Made by a program: the position numbers and the translations under genes
From: Rhodoferax koreense
Lineage (GTDB): Bacteria; Pseudomonadota; Gammaproteobacteria; Burkholderiales; Burkholderiaceae_C
Direction: 5' to 3'
NCBI RefSeq assembly: GCF_001955695.1
Contig: NZ_CP019236.1
Coordinates: forward strand, 2,542,001 to 2,606,000
Length of the DNA: 64,000 nucleotides
Notes under the pieces: generated by a model
Seen by the model: the letters and a program-made list of their open reading frames with translations, nothing else
The model's database searches: none
What the model was told of the DNA's origin: nothing
Shown here: positions 25,914 to 34,352 of the stretch, piece after piece
Numbering within the stretch: the first letter of the stretch is position 1
Layout of the letters: each line of letters starts with the position of its first letter

Positions 25914-26665
25914 GCGCGCCACTGCTGAAAGTCAACAACCTCAAGAAAGCCTACGGCGCGATCCAGGCCGTCGGCGGGGTTTCCTTCGAAGTCATGCCCG
26001 GAGAAATCTTCGGCGTGATCGGCCCCAACGGCTCGGGCAAGACCACGCTGTTCAACAGCATGCTGGGCCAGATCAAGCCCGACAGCGGCAGCATCGAGCT
26101 CAACGGCGAAGACGTGAGCCGGCTCGGTCCGCTGGAGCTCAACCGCCGCGGCGTCGGCCGTACTTTCCAGACGCTGCAGGTGTTCGGCAAGATGACGGTG
26201 CGCGACAACCTGCTGGTGGCCGCGCAAGAGCACCAGGGCACGATGTTCGGCCGCATGTTCGCGCCGAGCGATTCGGGCCTGGGCGCCAAAGCCGATGCGC
26301 TGATCGACCAGTTCCGCATCCGCCACGTGGCCGACAAGAAGGCCGGCGAACTGAGCTACGGCCAGCAGAAGCTGGTCGACATCGCCATGGCCTTCATGAG
26401 CCAGCCCGCCCTGGTGCTGCTGGACGAACCCTGCGCGGGCGTGAACCCGAGCCTGGTGGGTGGCATCTCCACGCTGCTCAAGCAGCTGAACCAGCAGCAG
26501 GGTGCGAAGAAGAGCAGCTTCGTGGTGATCGAGCACAACATGGACTTCGTGATGGACCTGTGCCACCGCATCATGGTGATGGTCGAAGGCCAGGTGATGG
26601 CCATCGGCACGCCGGCCGAGATCCGCGGCAACAAACAGGTGCTGGACGCCTACCTGGGGAATTGA
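25910..26665 (+). CDS. Liv-type ABC transporter ATP-binding protein (LivG-like)
   Basis: A 251-residue ABC ATPase. Walker A is GPNGSGKTT (residues 39-47), the Q-loop region is RTFQTLQVF, the signature is LSYGQQKLVDIA and Walker B is LVLLDEPCAGVNP, followed by the switch histidine in IEHNMDF. The signature and the C-terminal extension after the switch are typical of LivG. It overlaps the LivM-like gene by four bases and the LivF-like gene by one (TGATG). Confidence 0.9.
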   Translation: MSAPLLKVNNLKKAYGAIQAVGGVSFEVMPGEIFGVIGPNGSGKTTLFNSMLGQIKPDSGSIELNGEDVSRLGPLELNRRGVGRTFQTLQVFGKMTVRDNLLVAAQEHQGTMFGRMFAPSDSGLGAKADALIDQFRIRHVADKKAGELSYGQQKLVDIAMAFMSQPALVLLDEPCAGVNPSLVGGISTLLKQLNQQQGAKKSSFVVIEHNMDFVMDLCHRIMVMVEGQVMAIGTPAEIRGNKQVLDAYLGN

Positions 26666-27444
26666 TGATGACGAATACTTCCATGCCACACGACACCTGC
26701 ATCGAATTCAACGACGTCGTCGCGGGCTACAAGGATTTCATGATCCTGAACAACCTGTCGTTCAAGGCGCGGCGCGGCTCGATCACGCTGCTGCTCGGGC
26801 CCAACGGGGCGGGCAAGTCGACGGTGCTGAAGACGCTGTTCGGCCTTCTCAAGCCGCGCCAGGGCAAGGTGCTGCTGGATGGCGAGGACGTCGGCGGCGC
26901 CTCGCAGAAGGAATTGCTGGCCAAGGGCATCGCCTTCGTGCCGCAGGGCCGCAACCTGTTCGGCCAGCTCACCGTGTTCCAGAACCTGGAACTCGGCGGC
27001 ATCACGCTGGGCATGAAGACCACGCACGAACGCATTCCCGAGGTGCTGAACTTCTTCCCGCGCGTGAAGGAACGCATGCACTCGATGGCCTCGGCACTGT
27101 CGGGCGGCGAGCAGAAGCAGCTGGAGATCGGCCGCGCGTTGCTGCTCAGGCCCAAGGTGATCCTGATCGACGAGCCGTCCATCGGCCTGTCGCCGATCGT
27201 GGTGCAGGACGTCTTCAAGCTGCTGCGCAAACTGGCGGACGCCGGCACCACGGTGCTGATGGTCGAGCAGAACGTGAAGAGTGCGCTTAAGATTTCGGAC
27301 GAGGCGATCGCGCTGGAATCGGGTCGCCTGGTGTTGCAGCGCCCGGCCAGCGAGTTGCTGGCCGATCCGCACATCGAGCGGCTGTTCCTGGGTGGTGCCC
27401 ACACCACCTCGGCGCCGGCGGCCAGCGCAACCGCGACAATCTGA
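26665..27444 (+). CDS. Liv-type ABC transporter ATP-binding protein (LivF-like)
   Basis: A 259-residue ABC ATPase, the partner of the LivG-like protein. Walker A is GPNGAGKST, the family-specific stretch is GIAFVPQGRNLFGQLTVFQN, the signature is LSGGEQKQLEIGRALLL and Walker B is VILIDEPSIGLSP, with the switch region MVEQNVKSALK. Its ATG overlaps the LivG stop codon by one base. A second in-frame ATG three bases on (26668) could also serve. Confidence 0.9.
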   Translation: MMTNTSMPHDTCIEFNDVVAGYKDFMILNNLSFKARRGSITLLLGPNGAGKSTVLKTLFGLLKPRQGKVLLDGEDVGGASQKELLAKGIAFVPQGRNLFGQLTVFQNLELGGITLGMKTTHERIPEVLNFFPRVKERMHSMASALSGGEQKQLEIGRALLLRPKVILIDEPSIGLSPIVVQDVFKLLRKLADAGTTVLMVEQNVKSALKISDEAIALESGRLVLQRPASELLADPHIERLFLGGAHTTSAPAASATATI

Positions 27445-27471
27445 TTTTCCAATTTCGTACGAGAGGCCCCC

Positions 27472-28401
27472 ATGTCGTCAGGAACACAGTTCAGCCAACC
27501 ATCGCTGGTGGACCGCGAGTCGATTGCCGACGCCCCCAATCCCCTGGGACTGGAAGGCGTCGAGTTCATCGAATACGCTACTTCCAAGCCGCAGGCGCTG
27601 GGCCAGGTGCTGGAGACGATGGGCTTCCGCCCGGTGGCGCGCCATCGTTCGCGCGAGGTGCTGCTGTACCGCCAGGGCGACATCAACGTGATCGTCAACG
27701 CGCATTCCGGCGACCAGGGCGCCTACCGCGGCCAGGGCGACAGTTCGGCGCTGACCGAGAAGCCGGTGATCGTGGCCATGGCGCTGCGCGTGCGCGATGC
27801 GGCTGCCGCCTACCGCCGCGCGCTCGACCGCGGCGCCTGGGCCGTGCCGGCGCGGGTCGAGGTGATGGAACTCAACATTCCGGCCATCCATGGCGTGGGC
27901 ACGAGCCGCATCTATTTCGTCGACCGTTACAAGGAATTCTCGATCTACGACGTGGACTTCACACCGATCCCGACGGTGGACCAGCGCCCGCCCGCGGTGG
28001 CCGGCCTGCATTTCTTCGGCGTGGTGCAGTACATCGGCAACGACCGGGCCGACGACTGGACCGAGTTCTACCAGGAGCTGTTCGGCTTCACCATGCTGCC
28101 GGGGACGGAGCGTTTCGGCATCCTGCCCAAGGGCCGGATCCTGCGCAGCCCGTGCAACACCTTCTACCTGCAGCTCATCGAACCCGAGCCGGGTGTGCTC
28201 GACGTGGAAGACGACGAATGCCTGCAGCGCATCGGCCTGGGCACGCCCGACGTGCCCGCCACGGTGGCCGAACTGCGCAAGCGCGGTGTGGAGTTTGTCG
28301 AATCCAAGAGCGCCCAGGCCGAAAGCCGCGGTGCGCTCACGCGTTCCTACATGGGCGGCGTGATGTTCGAGCTCGTGCACGACAAGCGCCCGGTGGCCTG
28401 A
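27472..28401 (+). CDS. HPPD-like two-VOC-domain protein, split QuiC C-terminal module
   Basis: A 309-residue protein with two vicinal-oxygen-chelate modules in the pattern of 4-hydroxyphenylpyruvate dioxygenase. Module 1 starts at GVEFIEYATSKPQAL, and module 2 runs from AGLHFFGVVQYIG to VMFELVH. Of the three HPPD iron ligands, His180 and Glu300 appear kept, but the middle His (normally in a QHI motif) is Arg253 in CLQRIGLGTPD. In Pseudomonas QuiC1, a module like this is fused behind a dehydroshikimate dehydratase domain. Here it is a separate gene, placed directly before the dehydratase gene. It may be a structural or regulatory partner rather than a dioxygenase. GAGAGG precedes the ATG. Confidence 0.75.
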   Translation: MSSGTQFSQPSLVDRESIADAPNPLGLEGVEFIEYATSKPQALGQVLETMGFRPVARHRSREVLLYRQGDINVIVNAHSGDQGAYRGQGDSSALTEKPVIVAMALRVRDAAAAYRRALDRGAWAVPARVEVMELNIPAIHGVGTSRIYFVDRYKEFSIYDVDFTPIPTVDQRPPAVAGLHFFGVVQYIGNDRADDWTEFYQELFGFTMLPGTERFGILPKGRILRSPCNTFYLQLIEPEPGVLDVEDDECLQRIGLGTPDVPATVAELRKRGVEFVESKSAQAESRGALTRSYMGGVMFELVHDKRPVA

Positions 28402-28413
28402 TTGAACGCCAGC

Positions 28414-29331
28414 ATGAACGCAGCCATGAACCACACCGAAGGCAACATCGACGATTTCGGGATGGACACCATCTCGCTGGCGGGCCCGCTGGAGGCCAAG
28501 CTCAAGGCGGTGCGCGAGGCCGGCTTCACGCAGATCATGCTGTCGGCGCGCGACATCGTCGGCCATGCGGACGGCATCGAGGCGGCTGTGGCCGCCGTGC
28601 GCAGCAGCGGCCTGCGCGTCACCGGCTTCCAGGTGCTGCGGGACTTCGAAGGACTGTCGGGCCATCTGCACGACTACAAGATCGACATCGCCAAGGCCAT
28701 GCTCGAGATGTGCCACATGCTGGACTGCAGGCTGCTGCTGGTGTGCTCGAGCACCTCGACCCATGCCACCACCGACCTCGACCAGATCGCGCGGGACCTG
28801 CGCAAGCTGGCCATGCTGGCCGTGCCGCTCAACATCCGCGTGGCCTACGAAGGCCTGTCCTGGGGGCGCACCATCAACGAGTTCACCACCGCCTGGGAAG
28901 TCGTGTGCCGCGCCGATGCGCCCAATCTCGGCCTGGGTTTCGACTCCTTCCACCTGCTGGCCACGCAGACGCCGATGGAAGAGCTCGAGATGCTCGACAC
29001 CAACAAGATCTTCCTGGTGCAGCTCGCCGACTTCATGTGGAACGAGGTGCGCTCGACCGAAGAGAAGATCGCCACCGCGCGCCATTTCCGCGTCTTCCCC
29101 GGCGAGGGCGTGCACAGCGAGGCGCTGGCCCAGCTGGTGCGCAAGCTGCATGAACTCGGCTACCGCGGCGACTACAGCTTCGAGGTGTTCAATGACGACT
29201 ACCAGCAGATTCCGTTGCCGGTGGTCGCGCAGCGTGCGCGCCGCTCGGCGTTGTGGCTCGGCGAAGATGTGTTGCGCCGCTCCGTGCCGCTGCCCAACAA
29301 GATGCGGCTGAAGAACCGAAGCGCGGCCTGA
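28414..29331 (+). CDS. quiC: 3-Dehydroshikimate dehydratase-like TIM-barrel protein (split QuiC N-terminal module)
   Basis: A TIM-barrel protein of about 305 residues of the AP-endonuclease-2/sugar-isomerase superfamily. Likely metal ligands form the E-D-Q-E set seen in AsbF/QuiC dehydratases: Glu in VAYEGLSWG, Asp in GLGFDSFHLL, Gln in LVQLADF and Glu in YSFEVFNDDY. The reaction would be 3-dehydroshikimate to protocatechuate. It follows the HPPD-like module gene almost without a gap and precedes PcaB, which acts in protocatechuate breakdown. The start is uncertain: a TTG at 28402 touches the previous stop, while ATGs at 28414 and 28426 are in frame. The specific substrate is inferred from neighbours and family. 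Confidence 0.78.
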   Translation: MNAAMNHTEGNIDDFGMDTISLAGPLEAKLKAVREAGFTQIMLSARDIVGHADGIEAAVAAVRSSGLRVTGFQVLRDFEGLSGHLHDYKIDIAKAMLEMCHMLDCRLLLVCSSTSTHATTDLDQIARDLRKLAMLAVPLNIRVAYEGLSWGRTINEFTTAWEVVCRADAPNLGLGFDSFHLLATQTPMEELEMLDTNKIFLVQLADFMWNEVRSTEEKIATARHFRVFPGEGVHSEALAQLVRKLHELGYRGDYSFEVFNDDYQQIPLPVVAQRARRSALWLGEDVLRRSVPLPNKMRLKNRSAA

Positions 29332-29350
29332 TCGCGGCTCGGCGGTTGCG

Positions 29351-30637
29351 ATGAGTTCCATCTTCGAAGGTTTTCTGTCGACGCTGGAGGTGCAGGAAGC
29401 CTTCGGCGACCGCCGGTTCGTGGCCGCCATGCTGCGCTTCGAGGCGGCGCTGGCGCGCGCGCAGGCCCGCACCGGGCTCATTCCCGAAAGTGCGGCCAAG
29501 TCCATCATCGGCTCGTGCAAGGTCGAGCTGTTCGATGTGCCGAAACTCGTTCGCGACAGCGGGCGCGCCGGCAGCATTGCCGTGCCGCTGGTGCGCAGCC
29601 TGCAGGACGCGGTCGGGCTGTTCAACCCGGCCGCGGTGGCGCACACGCATTTCGGCTGCATCAGCCAGGACGTGGTGGACACGGCCATGGCGCTGGTCAC
29701 GCGCGAGGCGCTGAACCTGATCTCCGCCGATGTGGAGCATTGCATCCATTCGCTGCTCGACCTGGCCGAACGTCATGCGGCGACCCCGATGCTGGCGCGC
29801 ACGCTGATGCAACCGGCTTCGGTCATCAGCTTCGGACTCAAATGCGCCGGCTGGGCCGCCCCGCTGGTGCGCAGCCGCCAGCGCATGCGCCAGGTCGCCG
29901 AACAGGCGCTGCAACTGCAGCTCGGCGGTGCCGTCGGCACCTTGGCCGAGATGCAGGGCCACGGGCCGGAAGTGGCACGGCTGATGGCGGAAGATCTCGG
30001 CCTGCGTGCGCCGCTGGGCCACTGGCAGACGCAACGCGACGAGTGGGTGGCGCTGGGTTGCGAATTCGGCCTGCTGGTGGGCAGCCTGGGCAAGATGGCG
30101 CGCGACATGGCCTTGATGGCGCAGTTCGAGATCGCGGAACTCGGCGAGGCCCATGAGCCCGGCCGCGGTGGCTCTTCAGCCATGCCGCACAAGCGCAATC
30201 CGGTTGGGGCGATGGTGGCCCTGGCGGCCGCCCAGCGCGCACCGCAGCGGGTCGCCGCCCTGATGCAGGCAATGACCCAGGAACACGAGCGGGCGCTCGG
30301 CCATTGGCAGGTGGAACTGGCCGAATGGCCGCAGCTGGTGATGTCGGCCCACGGCAGTGCCCGTGCCATGGCCCAGGCCCTGTCAGGTCTGCGCATCGAC
30401 ACACAGCGCATGCTGGCCAACCTCGATGCCGTGCGCACCAGCCTGCCGGCCGACGCCGTGGCGACCTGGTTCAACCCACAGCTCGTCGAACATTCGGCCG
30501 GTCTGACGCGCAGCCAGGTGGCGTCGCTGCGGTCGCTTCTGGATGCACGGCATGGGGTGGCCGGGCCCGGCGCACCGGCGCCCACCGAGTCGGCTCGGCA
30601 CCAGGCGGTCGCGCCATCGCTCGTCTGGCCTGTCTGA
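29351..30637 (+). CDS. pcaB: 3-Carboxy-cis,cis-muconate cycloisomerase
   Basis: A 428-residue fumarase/aspartase-superfamily protein. Its signature GSSAMPHKRNP, the HTHFGCISQDVVDTA block and TLMQPASVISFGLK identify PcaB, which cyclises 3-carboxy-cis,cis-muconate to 4-carboxymuconolactone in the protocatechuate branch of the beta-ketoadipate pathway. It begins 19 bp after the dehydratase gene and ends the operon. Protocatechuate 3,4-dioxygenase (PcaHG), which makes its substrate, and PcaC/PcaD are not in the window. The C-terminal 35 residues after LLDARHG are Ala- and Pro-rich and poorly conserved in appearance. Confidence 0.88.
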   Translation: MSSIFEGFLSTLEVQEAFGDRRFVAAMLRFEAALARAQARTGLIPESAAKSIIGSCKVELFDVPKLVRDSGRAGSIAVPLVRSLQDAVGLFNPAAVAHTHFGCISQDVVDTAMALVTREALNLISADVEHCIHSLLDLAERHAATPMLARTLMQPASVISFGLKCAGWAAPLVRSRQRMRQVAEQALQLQLGGAVGTLAEMQGHGPEVARLMAEDLGLRAPLGHWQTQRDEWVALGCEFGLLVGSLGKMARDMALMAQFEIAELGEAHEPGRGGSSAMPHKRNPVGAMVALAAAQRAPQRVAALMQAMTQEHERALGHWQVELAEWPQLVMSAHGSARAMAQALSGLRIDTQRMLANLDAVRTSLPADAVATWFNPQLVEHSAGLTRSQVASLRSLLDARHGVAGPGAPAPTESARHQAVAPSLVWPV

Positions 30638-30705
30638 CCTATCGGGACTTACCCGAATGGGGCCGGCGCTATGGTGTCAGCGCCACACAGGCATGATGGC
30701 GTTGC

Positions 30706-31119
30706 ATGTCTGACATTCGTTTACTTTTAGTCCGTTCCGCCGAGGTGGAAATCACCGCCGTGCGTTCTCAGGGCGCAGGGGGCCAGAACGTCAACAAGGT
30801 GTCCAGCGCGGTGCACCTGCGCTTCCACATTCCGGCGTCCTCCCTGCCTGACGAAGTGAAGCAGCGGCTGCTGGCGCTGCGCGACAAACGCATCACCGCC
30901 GAAGGCGTGCTGGTGATCAAGGCGCAAAGGCACCGCAGCCGTGAACTCAATCTGGCGGATGCCTTCGAGCGTTTGCAGGAGGTGGTGAACCAGGTCGCCT
31001 TGCCGGTGAAGACGCGCCGGGCCACCAAGCCGACCTACGGCAGCCGGCAGCGCAGGCTGGAAGGGAAGAGCCAACGCGCGGATGCGAAGGCGGCACGCCG
31101 CAAGGTGCCGTTCGACTGA
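30706..31119 (+). CDS. arfB: Alternative ribosome-rescue factor / peptidyl-tRNA hydrolase ArfB
   Basis: A 137-residue class-I release-factor-like protein. The GGQ motif lies in SQGAGGQNVNK (GGQ at 25-27), and the tail GSRQRRLEGKSQRADAKAARRK is the basic extension ArfB (YaeJ) inserts into the empty mRNA channel of stalled ribosomes. It hydrolyses peptidyl-tRNA on ribosomes lacking a stop codon. There is no codon-recognition domain, which separates it from RF1 and RF2. It is a stand-alone gene after the pcaB operon. Confidence 0.93.
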   Translation: MSDIRLLLVRSAEVEITAVRSQGAGGQNVNKVSSAVHLRFHIPASSLPDEVKQRLLALRDKRITAEGVLVIKAQRHRSRELNLADAFERLQEVVNQVALPVKTRRATKPTYGSRQRRLEGKSQRADAKAARRKVPFD

Positions 31120-31328
31120 ATACCGTTGCAGTACTTGACAGTGTGTATGCGTTACAAAAGACAAGTGAAACAGCGAAATTCGCTTTGATTTACCTGTCAA
31201 GTTGAATGCAGCTTGTCTTTGCAAAAAGATTTTGTGCACATTCGGGTTGCCTCATTTTTATGTTTTATGCTCCAATTCACACGGGAAACGACTTTATTTG
31301 TATTGATTAAAGACAACTGAGGATTGAT
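31120..31328. promoter_or_regulatory. AT-rich promoter region upstream of the LysR gene
   Basis: About 209 bp without a gene. It is AT-rich and contains TTGACA at 31135-31140, a palindrome AGCGAAATTCGCT near 31173-31185, and a 9-bp inverted repeat AAAGACAAG (31157-31165) / CTTGTCTTT (31212-31220). These are plausible autoregulatory sites for the LysR protein encoded next. No divergent partner gene uses the region, because arfB points towards it. Confidence 0.45.
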
Positions 31329-32276
31329 ATGGACCGAATTTCAGCCATGCGTGTGTTCAGCGAAGTGGTAACACGCGGTAGCTTCACGGCGGCGGCGGAC
31401 ACCCTGGGCATGTCGCGTGCGATGGTGACGCGCCATATCGCCGAGCTCGAGCGTTGGCTGAAGACCCGGTTGCTGTTGCGCTCGACCCGTCGGCTGTCGT
31501 TGACGGAGGCCGGCGAAGCCTGCATGGCGCGCAGCCGCCAGCTGCTGGAGATGGTCAACGATGTGGAGCAGATCGTCGGTCAGAACGACACGGAGCCGCA
31601 CGGCCAGCTCCGCGTCGCGGCCAGCGTCTCGTTCGGCCAGGCCCATCTCAGCGCGGCACTCGTGGACTACCTTGCCAAATACCCGCGCACCCGCGTGGAC
31701 CTGAGCCTCGGGGACCGGCCGGTCAACCTGGTCGAGGACCGCATCGACCTGGCCATTCTGGTCACGGCGGAACTCGATCCGAGTTTCATCTCGCGCAAGT
31801 TGTCGACCTGCCGCTCGGTGGTCTGCGCCTCGCCCAAGTACCTGGCCACGCGTGAAATACCGCAGACCGTGGAAGACCTGGCGCGCCACAATTGCCTGAC
31901 GTATTCGCGCTTCGAGAAAAGCCAGTGGAATTTCTCCCGCCACGGCGTCGAGACTTCGGTTCAGGTGTCGGGCAACTTCAGCGCCAACGAAGCCACCGTG
32001 CTGCTGCAGGCCGTGCGCGCGGGAGGAGGGCTGTCGGTGCAGCCCGACTACGCGGTCGCGTCCTTGCTGCGCAGCGGCGAACTGGTGGAGATCCTGCCGG
32101 AGTGGCGGCCACGCCCGCTCGGTGTCTACGGGGTCTATGTGTCGCGCCGGCACCAGCCCGCGAGCATGCGTGCATTGCTCGATTTCCTGGCGGCGCGTTT
32201 CGGCCCCGAACCGGTATGGGACCGCACCACCGGCATCTTCGTCCCGCCGGTGCTCGAGGAGGCGTGCGCGGCCTGA
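31329..32276 (+). CDS. LysR-family transcriptional regulator
   Basis: A 315-residue LysR regulator of the CrgA/AaeR-like group. The winged helix-turn-helix covers residues 1-60 (MDRISAMRVFSEVVTRGSFT, MSRAMVTRHIAELE), and the effector domain begins near residue 92 (GQLRVAASVSFGQAHLSAAL). The ATG is preceded by GAGGA. Members of this group often control nearby efflux or oxidoreductase genes, but here the neighbours are arfB, a small unassigned protein and MtfA, none an obvious target. The target and inducer are unknown. Confidence 0.87.
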   Translation: MDRISAMRVFSEVVTRGSFTAAADTLGMSRAMVTRHIAELERWLKTRLLLRSTRRLSLTEAGEACMARSRQLLEMVNDVEQIVGQNDTEPHGQLRVAASVSFGQAHLSAALVDYLAKYPRTRVDLSLGDRPVNLVEDRIDLAILVTAELDPSFISRKLSTCRSVVCASPKYLATREIPQTVEDLARHNCLTYSRFEKSQWNFSRHGVETSVQVSGNFSANEATVLLQAVRAGGGLSVQPDYAVASLLRSGELVEILPEWRPRPLGVYGVYVSRRHQPASMRALLDFLAARFGPEPVWDRTTGIFVPPVLEEACAA

Positions 32277-32292
32277 TAAAGTCCTCGCCTCC

Positions 32293-32619
32293 ATGACCTA
32301 CACCCTCCGGCTCGAAACTGGCGATACCGATGGCGGCGATGCCGCCTCTCCCCTGCAGCGGCGCGAGGCCGAGCAGCGTTTCCGCCAGGCGCTGGAGGAA
32401 GGTCTCGGCGACGCGGCGCTCGTGGCGCCGATCTACCGCGCCTACCTGCGCATCGTGGCCATGCATGGCGACGATCCCGCGCCGGAAGCCCTGTCTGATG
32501 CGGAGCGCGAGATTCTCACGCAATGGCAGGCGGCGGAATCGGCCGCGGTGACGGCGGCCTTCGGCCCCAACCGTTACCTGGACCAGGCGCGGTTCGAGAT
32601 CATCCTCCAGCCTGCCTGA
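32293..32619 (+). CDS. Small protein of unknown function
   Basis: A 108-residue soluble protein that I do not recognise. It is acidic and Ala-rich with helical character (RREAEQRFRQALEEGLGDAA), a central GDAALVAPIYRAYLRIVAMH stretch and a C-terminal AFGPNRYLDQARFEIILQPA. It begins 16 bp after the LysR gene, so it may be cotranscribed with it. Its 3' end overlaps the convergent mtfA gene by 20 bp. No signal peptide, membrane segment or metal motif is visible. Confidence 0.7.
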   Translation: MTYTLRLETGDTDGGDAASPLQRREAEQRFRQALEEGLGDAALVAPIYRAYLRIVAMHGDDPAPEALSDAEREILTQWQAAESAAVTAAFGPNRYLDQARFEIILQPA

Positions 32620-33448
32620 AGAAACCGTCGAAGATCGGCATCAAAGCCGGGAACGACTGCTCGAACCGGGCGCGGTTCACGAAGTAGGCCTCGCAGGCCA
32701 CTGGAAAGAACTCATCGATCGATTCCGCACCATAGGGGTCGAGCCAGGTTGGCGCGCCGCCGAAACGTTCGGCGATGATGACCTTTTCGCGGAACCCGTC
32801 GAAGGCCGGCTGCAACACCGCGAACCATGCGTCCACCGCGGCGCGCGCCGAATCCGTGCCGAGAAAATCCTTGGGCAGGGGCGGGCAACCGCCGGGCGCA
32901 TGCTCGAAGTGTGGGCCTTGCATCACGATCTTGTGCACGAACTCGTGGATCACCACGTTCGTGCCCTGGGCCATGGCGTCGCCCGCGCGGGCCACCTCGT
33001 CCCAGCTGAGCATCACCGGCCCGCCGTCCATGGCTTCGCCGCTGAGCACTTCGTCGTATTGGTGGACCACGCCGGTCGCGTCGTCGACGGCTTCACGCCG
33101 CGCCACTACTTCGCCGGGATGCACCACGATGCCGACGAAATCGGCATACCAGGCCAGCCTGTCGGCGCGCGGCCTGGCGGGGGGCGGACCCAGATGCAGC
33201 AGTGGCAGGCAGGCCTGGGCCGCGATCGACAAGGCCATGGCGTCGGTGATCACGAGGCCGCCCGCGCCCTGGAACTCCTTGTCGGCGAGGAAGTCGGCCG
33301 CCAGGCCGCGCAGGTCGGCGCGCTCGGCTTCGTTCAGCGCCGCGATGAAAGGCAGGCTTATCAACAGAGCCTGCCAGAGATCGTCCGGAACCAAGGCAGC
33401 GTCACGCTTGAGCGGTGCACCCGCGAGCGCTTTCAACCAGGACCACAT
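32600..33448 (-). CDS. mtfA: M90-family zinc metallopeptidase, MtfA-like
   Basis: A 282-residue cytosolic protein. It carries the zinc motif HEFVH at 168-172 and a downstream glutamate in EFFPVACEAYF, the arrangement of MtfA. In E. coli MtfA binds the repressor Mlc and so modulates the glucose PTS, and it has aminopeptidase activity. Mlc is not visible here, so the regulatory role may not carry over. It lies four bases before the end of lpxH on the same strand and could be cotranscribed with it. Confidence 0.85.
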   Translation of the reverse strand: MWSWLKALAGAPLKRDAALVPDDLWQALLISLPFIAALNEAERADLRGLAADFLADKEFQGAGGLVITDAMALSIAAQACLPLLHLGPPPARPRADRLAWYADFVGIVVHPGEVVARREAVDDATGVVHQYDEVLSGEAMDGGPVMLSWDEVARAGDAMAQGTNVVIHEFVHKIVMQGPHFEHAPGGCPPLPKDFLGTDSARAAVDAWFAVLQPAFDGFREKVIIAERFGGAPTWLDPYGAESIDEFFPVACEAYFVNRARFEQSFPALMPIFDGFFRQAGG

Positions 33449-33451
33449 GGC

Positions 33452-34234
33452 TCAGGCCAGCGGGAGCCGCTGCATGCCGGCGGCGGTGAGCCGCAGCACC
33501 TCGGCTCGCGGCGGCGTGGCGGCCAGGTCCCAATCGGTCAGCACGATGCGCCGAAGGCCGTGGCCAAGATCGTGCTCGGCGGGGCGGTGCGTGTGGCCGT
33601 GGATCAGCGTGCGCGCACCCGCGGCCTGCAGCCAGGCGCGTGCGGCCGGCGTGTCGACATCGGCATAGGTCGCTTCGCTGCGCTTGCGCGCCTCGCTCTC
33701 GCCGCGAATGCTGCGCGCGAGCTGTTGGCGCGCGGCCAGCGGCTGCGCCAGCACGTTTTGCTGCCAGGCCGGGCTGCGCACCTCGCGCCTGAATTTCTGG
33801 TATGCGATGTCGTCGAGGCACAGCGCATCGCCATGGCTCAACAGCCAGCGTTGTCCGAACAGTTCGATCGCCACCGGGTCGTCGAGCAGGTGCACACCAG
33901 CGGCGGCCATGCTGCGCGGGCCGACCAGGAAGTCGCGGTTGCCATGCAGGAAGAACAGGGCGCGCCTTGCCGACACCTGACGCAGGACGTCCAGGCAGTC
34001 GGCCTCGAAACCCGGCACATCGGCGGCATCGTCGCCGACCCAGACCTCGAACAGGTCGCCGAGCATGAACACCGCGTCGGCCGGGGTCTCGTCGAGGTAG
34101 CGTCGCCAGGCCGCGAAGGTTTCGGGCTCGGAAGCATGCAGGTGCAGGTCCGAAATGAAATCGACCGTGCGCCAGGTCGCAGGAGCCTCAAGCTCCGCGA
34201 TAGGGGGCACGGTCGATGGGGGTGGGCTGTTCAC
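33452..34234 (-). CDS. lpxH: UDP-2,3-diacylglucosamine diphosphatase
   Basis: A 260-residue calcineurin-like metallophosphoesterase. The five phosphoesterase motifs are present: DLHLH (Asp29, His31), GDLFEVWVGDD, GNRDFL, SHGD and GHTHRP. LpxH cleaves UDP-2,3-diacylglucosamine to lipid X at the inner face of the cytoplasmic membrane, step four of lipid A synthesis. The N-terminal 20 residues are a Pro-rich extension and the true start might lie slightly downstream. It is followed by mtfA and preceded by the two cyclophilin genes, with a dispersed repeat in between. Confidence 0.92.
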   Translation of the reverse strand: MNSPPPSTVPPIAELEAPATWRTVDFISDLHLHASEPETFAAWRRYLDETPADAVFMLGDLFEVWVGDDAADVPGFEADCLDVLRQVSARRALFFLHGNRDFLVGPRSMAAAGVHLLDDPVAIELFGQRWLLSHGDALCLDDIAYQKFRREVRSPAWQQNVLAQPLAARQQLARSIRGESEARKRSEATYADVDTPAARAWLQAAGARTLIHGHTHRPAEHDLGHGLRRIVLTDWDLAATPPRAEVLRLTAAGMQRLPLA

Positions 34235-34263
34235 GTCAGTCGTTTGACATCACTGTCTTCACC

Positions 34264-34349
34264 AGAACACCGCGGAACCGGCTTTGCCGGGCCGCAGGTG
34301 TTGCCCCCTGCAAGGGGGTGGGCGCGACACGAAGTGCGCAACCTGGGGG
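34264..34349. repeat. Dispersed intergenic repeat, copy 2
   Basis: The second copy of the element at 5391-5477, in the same orientation and highly similar over its full length, with the same CCCCCT-GCA-AGGGGG hairpin and GACACGAAGTGCG end. It fills almost the whole gap between ppiB and lpxH. The sequence is intergenic in both places, so it is not a gene fragment. Confidence 0.8.
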
Positions 34350-34352
34350 TGT

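Noticed and set aside
30638..30705. GGCGCT/AGCGCC hairpin after pcaB as a terminator
   Set aside because: Only six paired bases and no T-run, so it was not listed as a feature.
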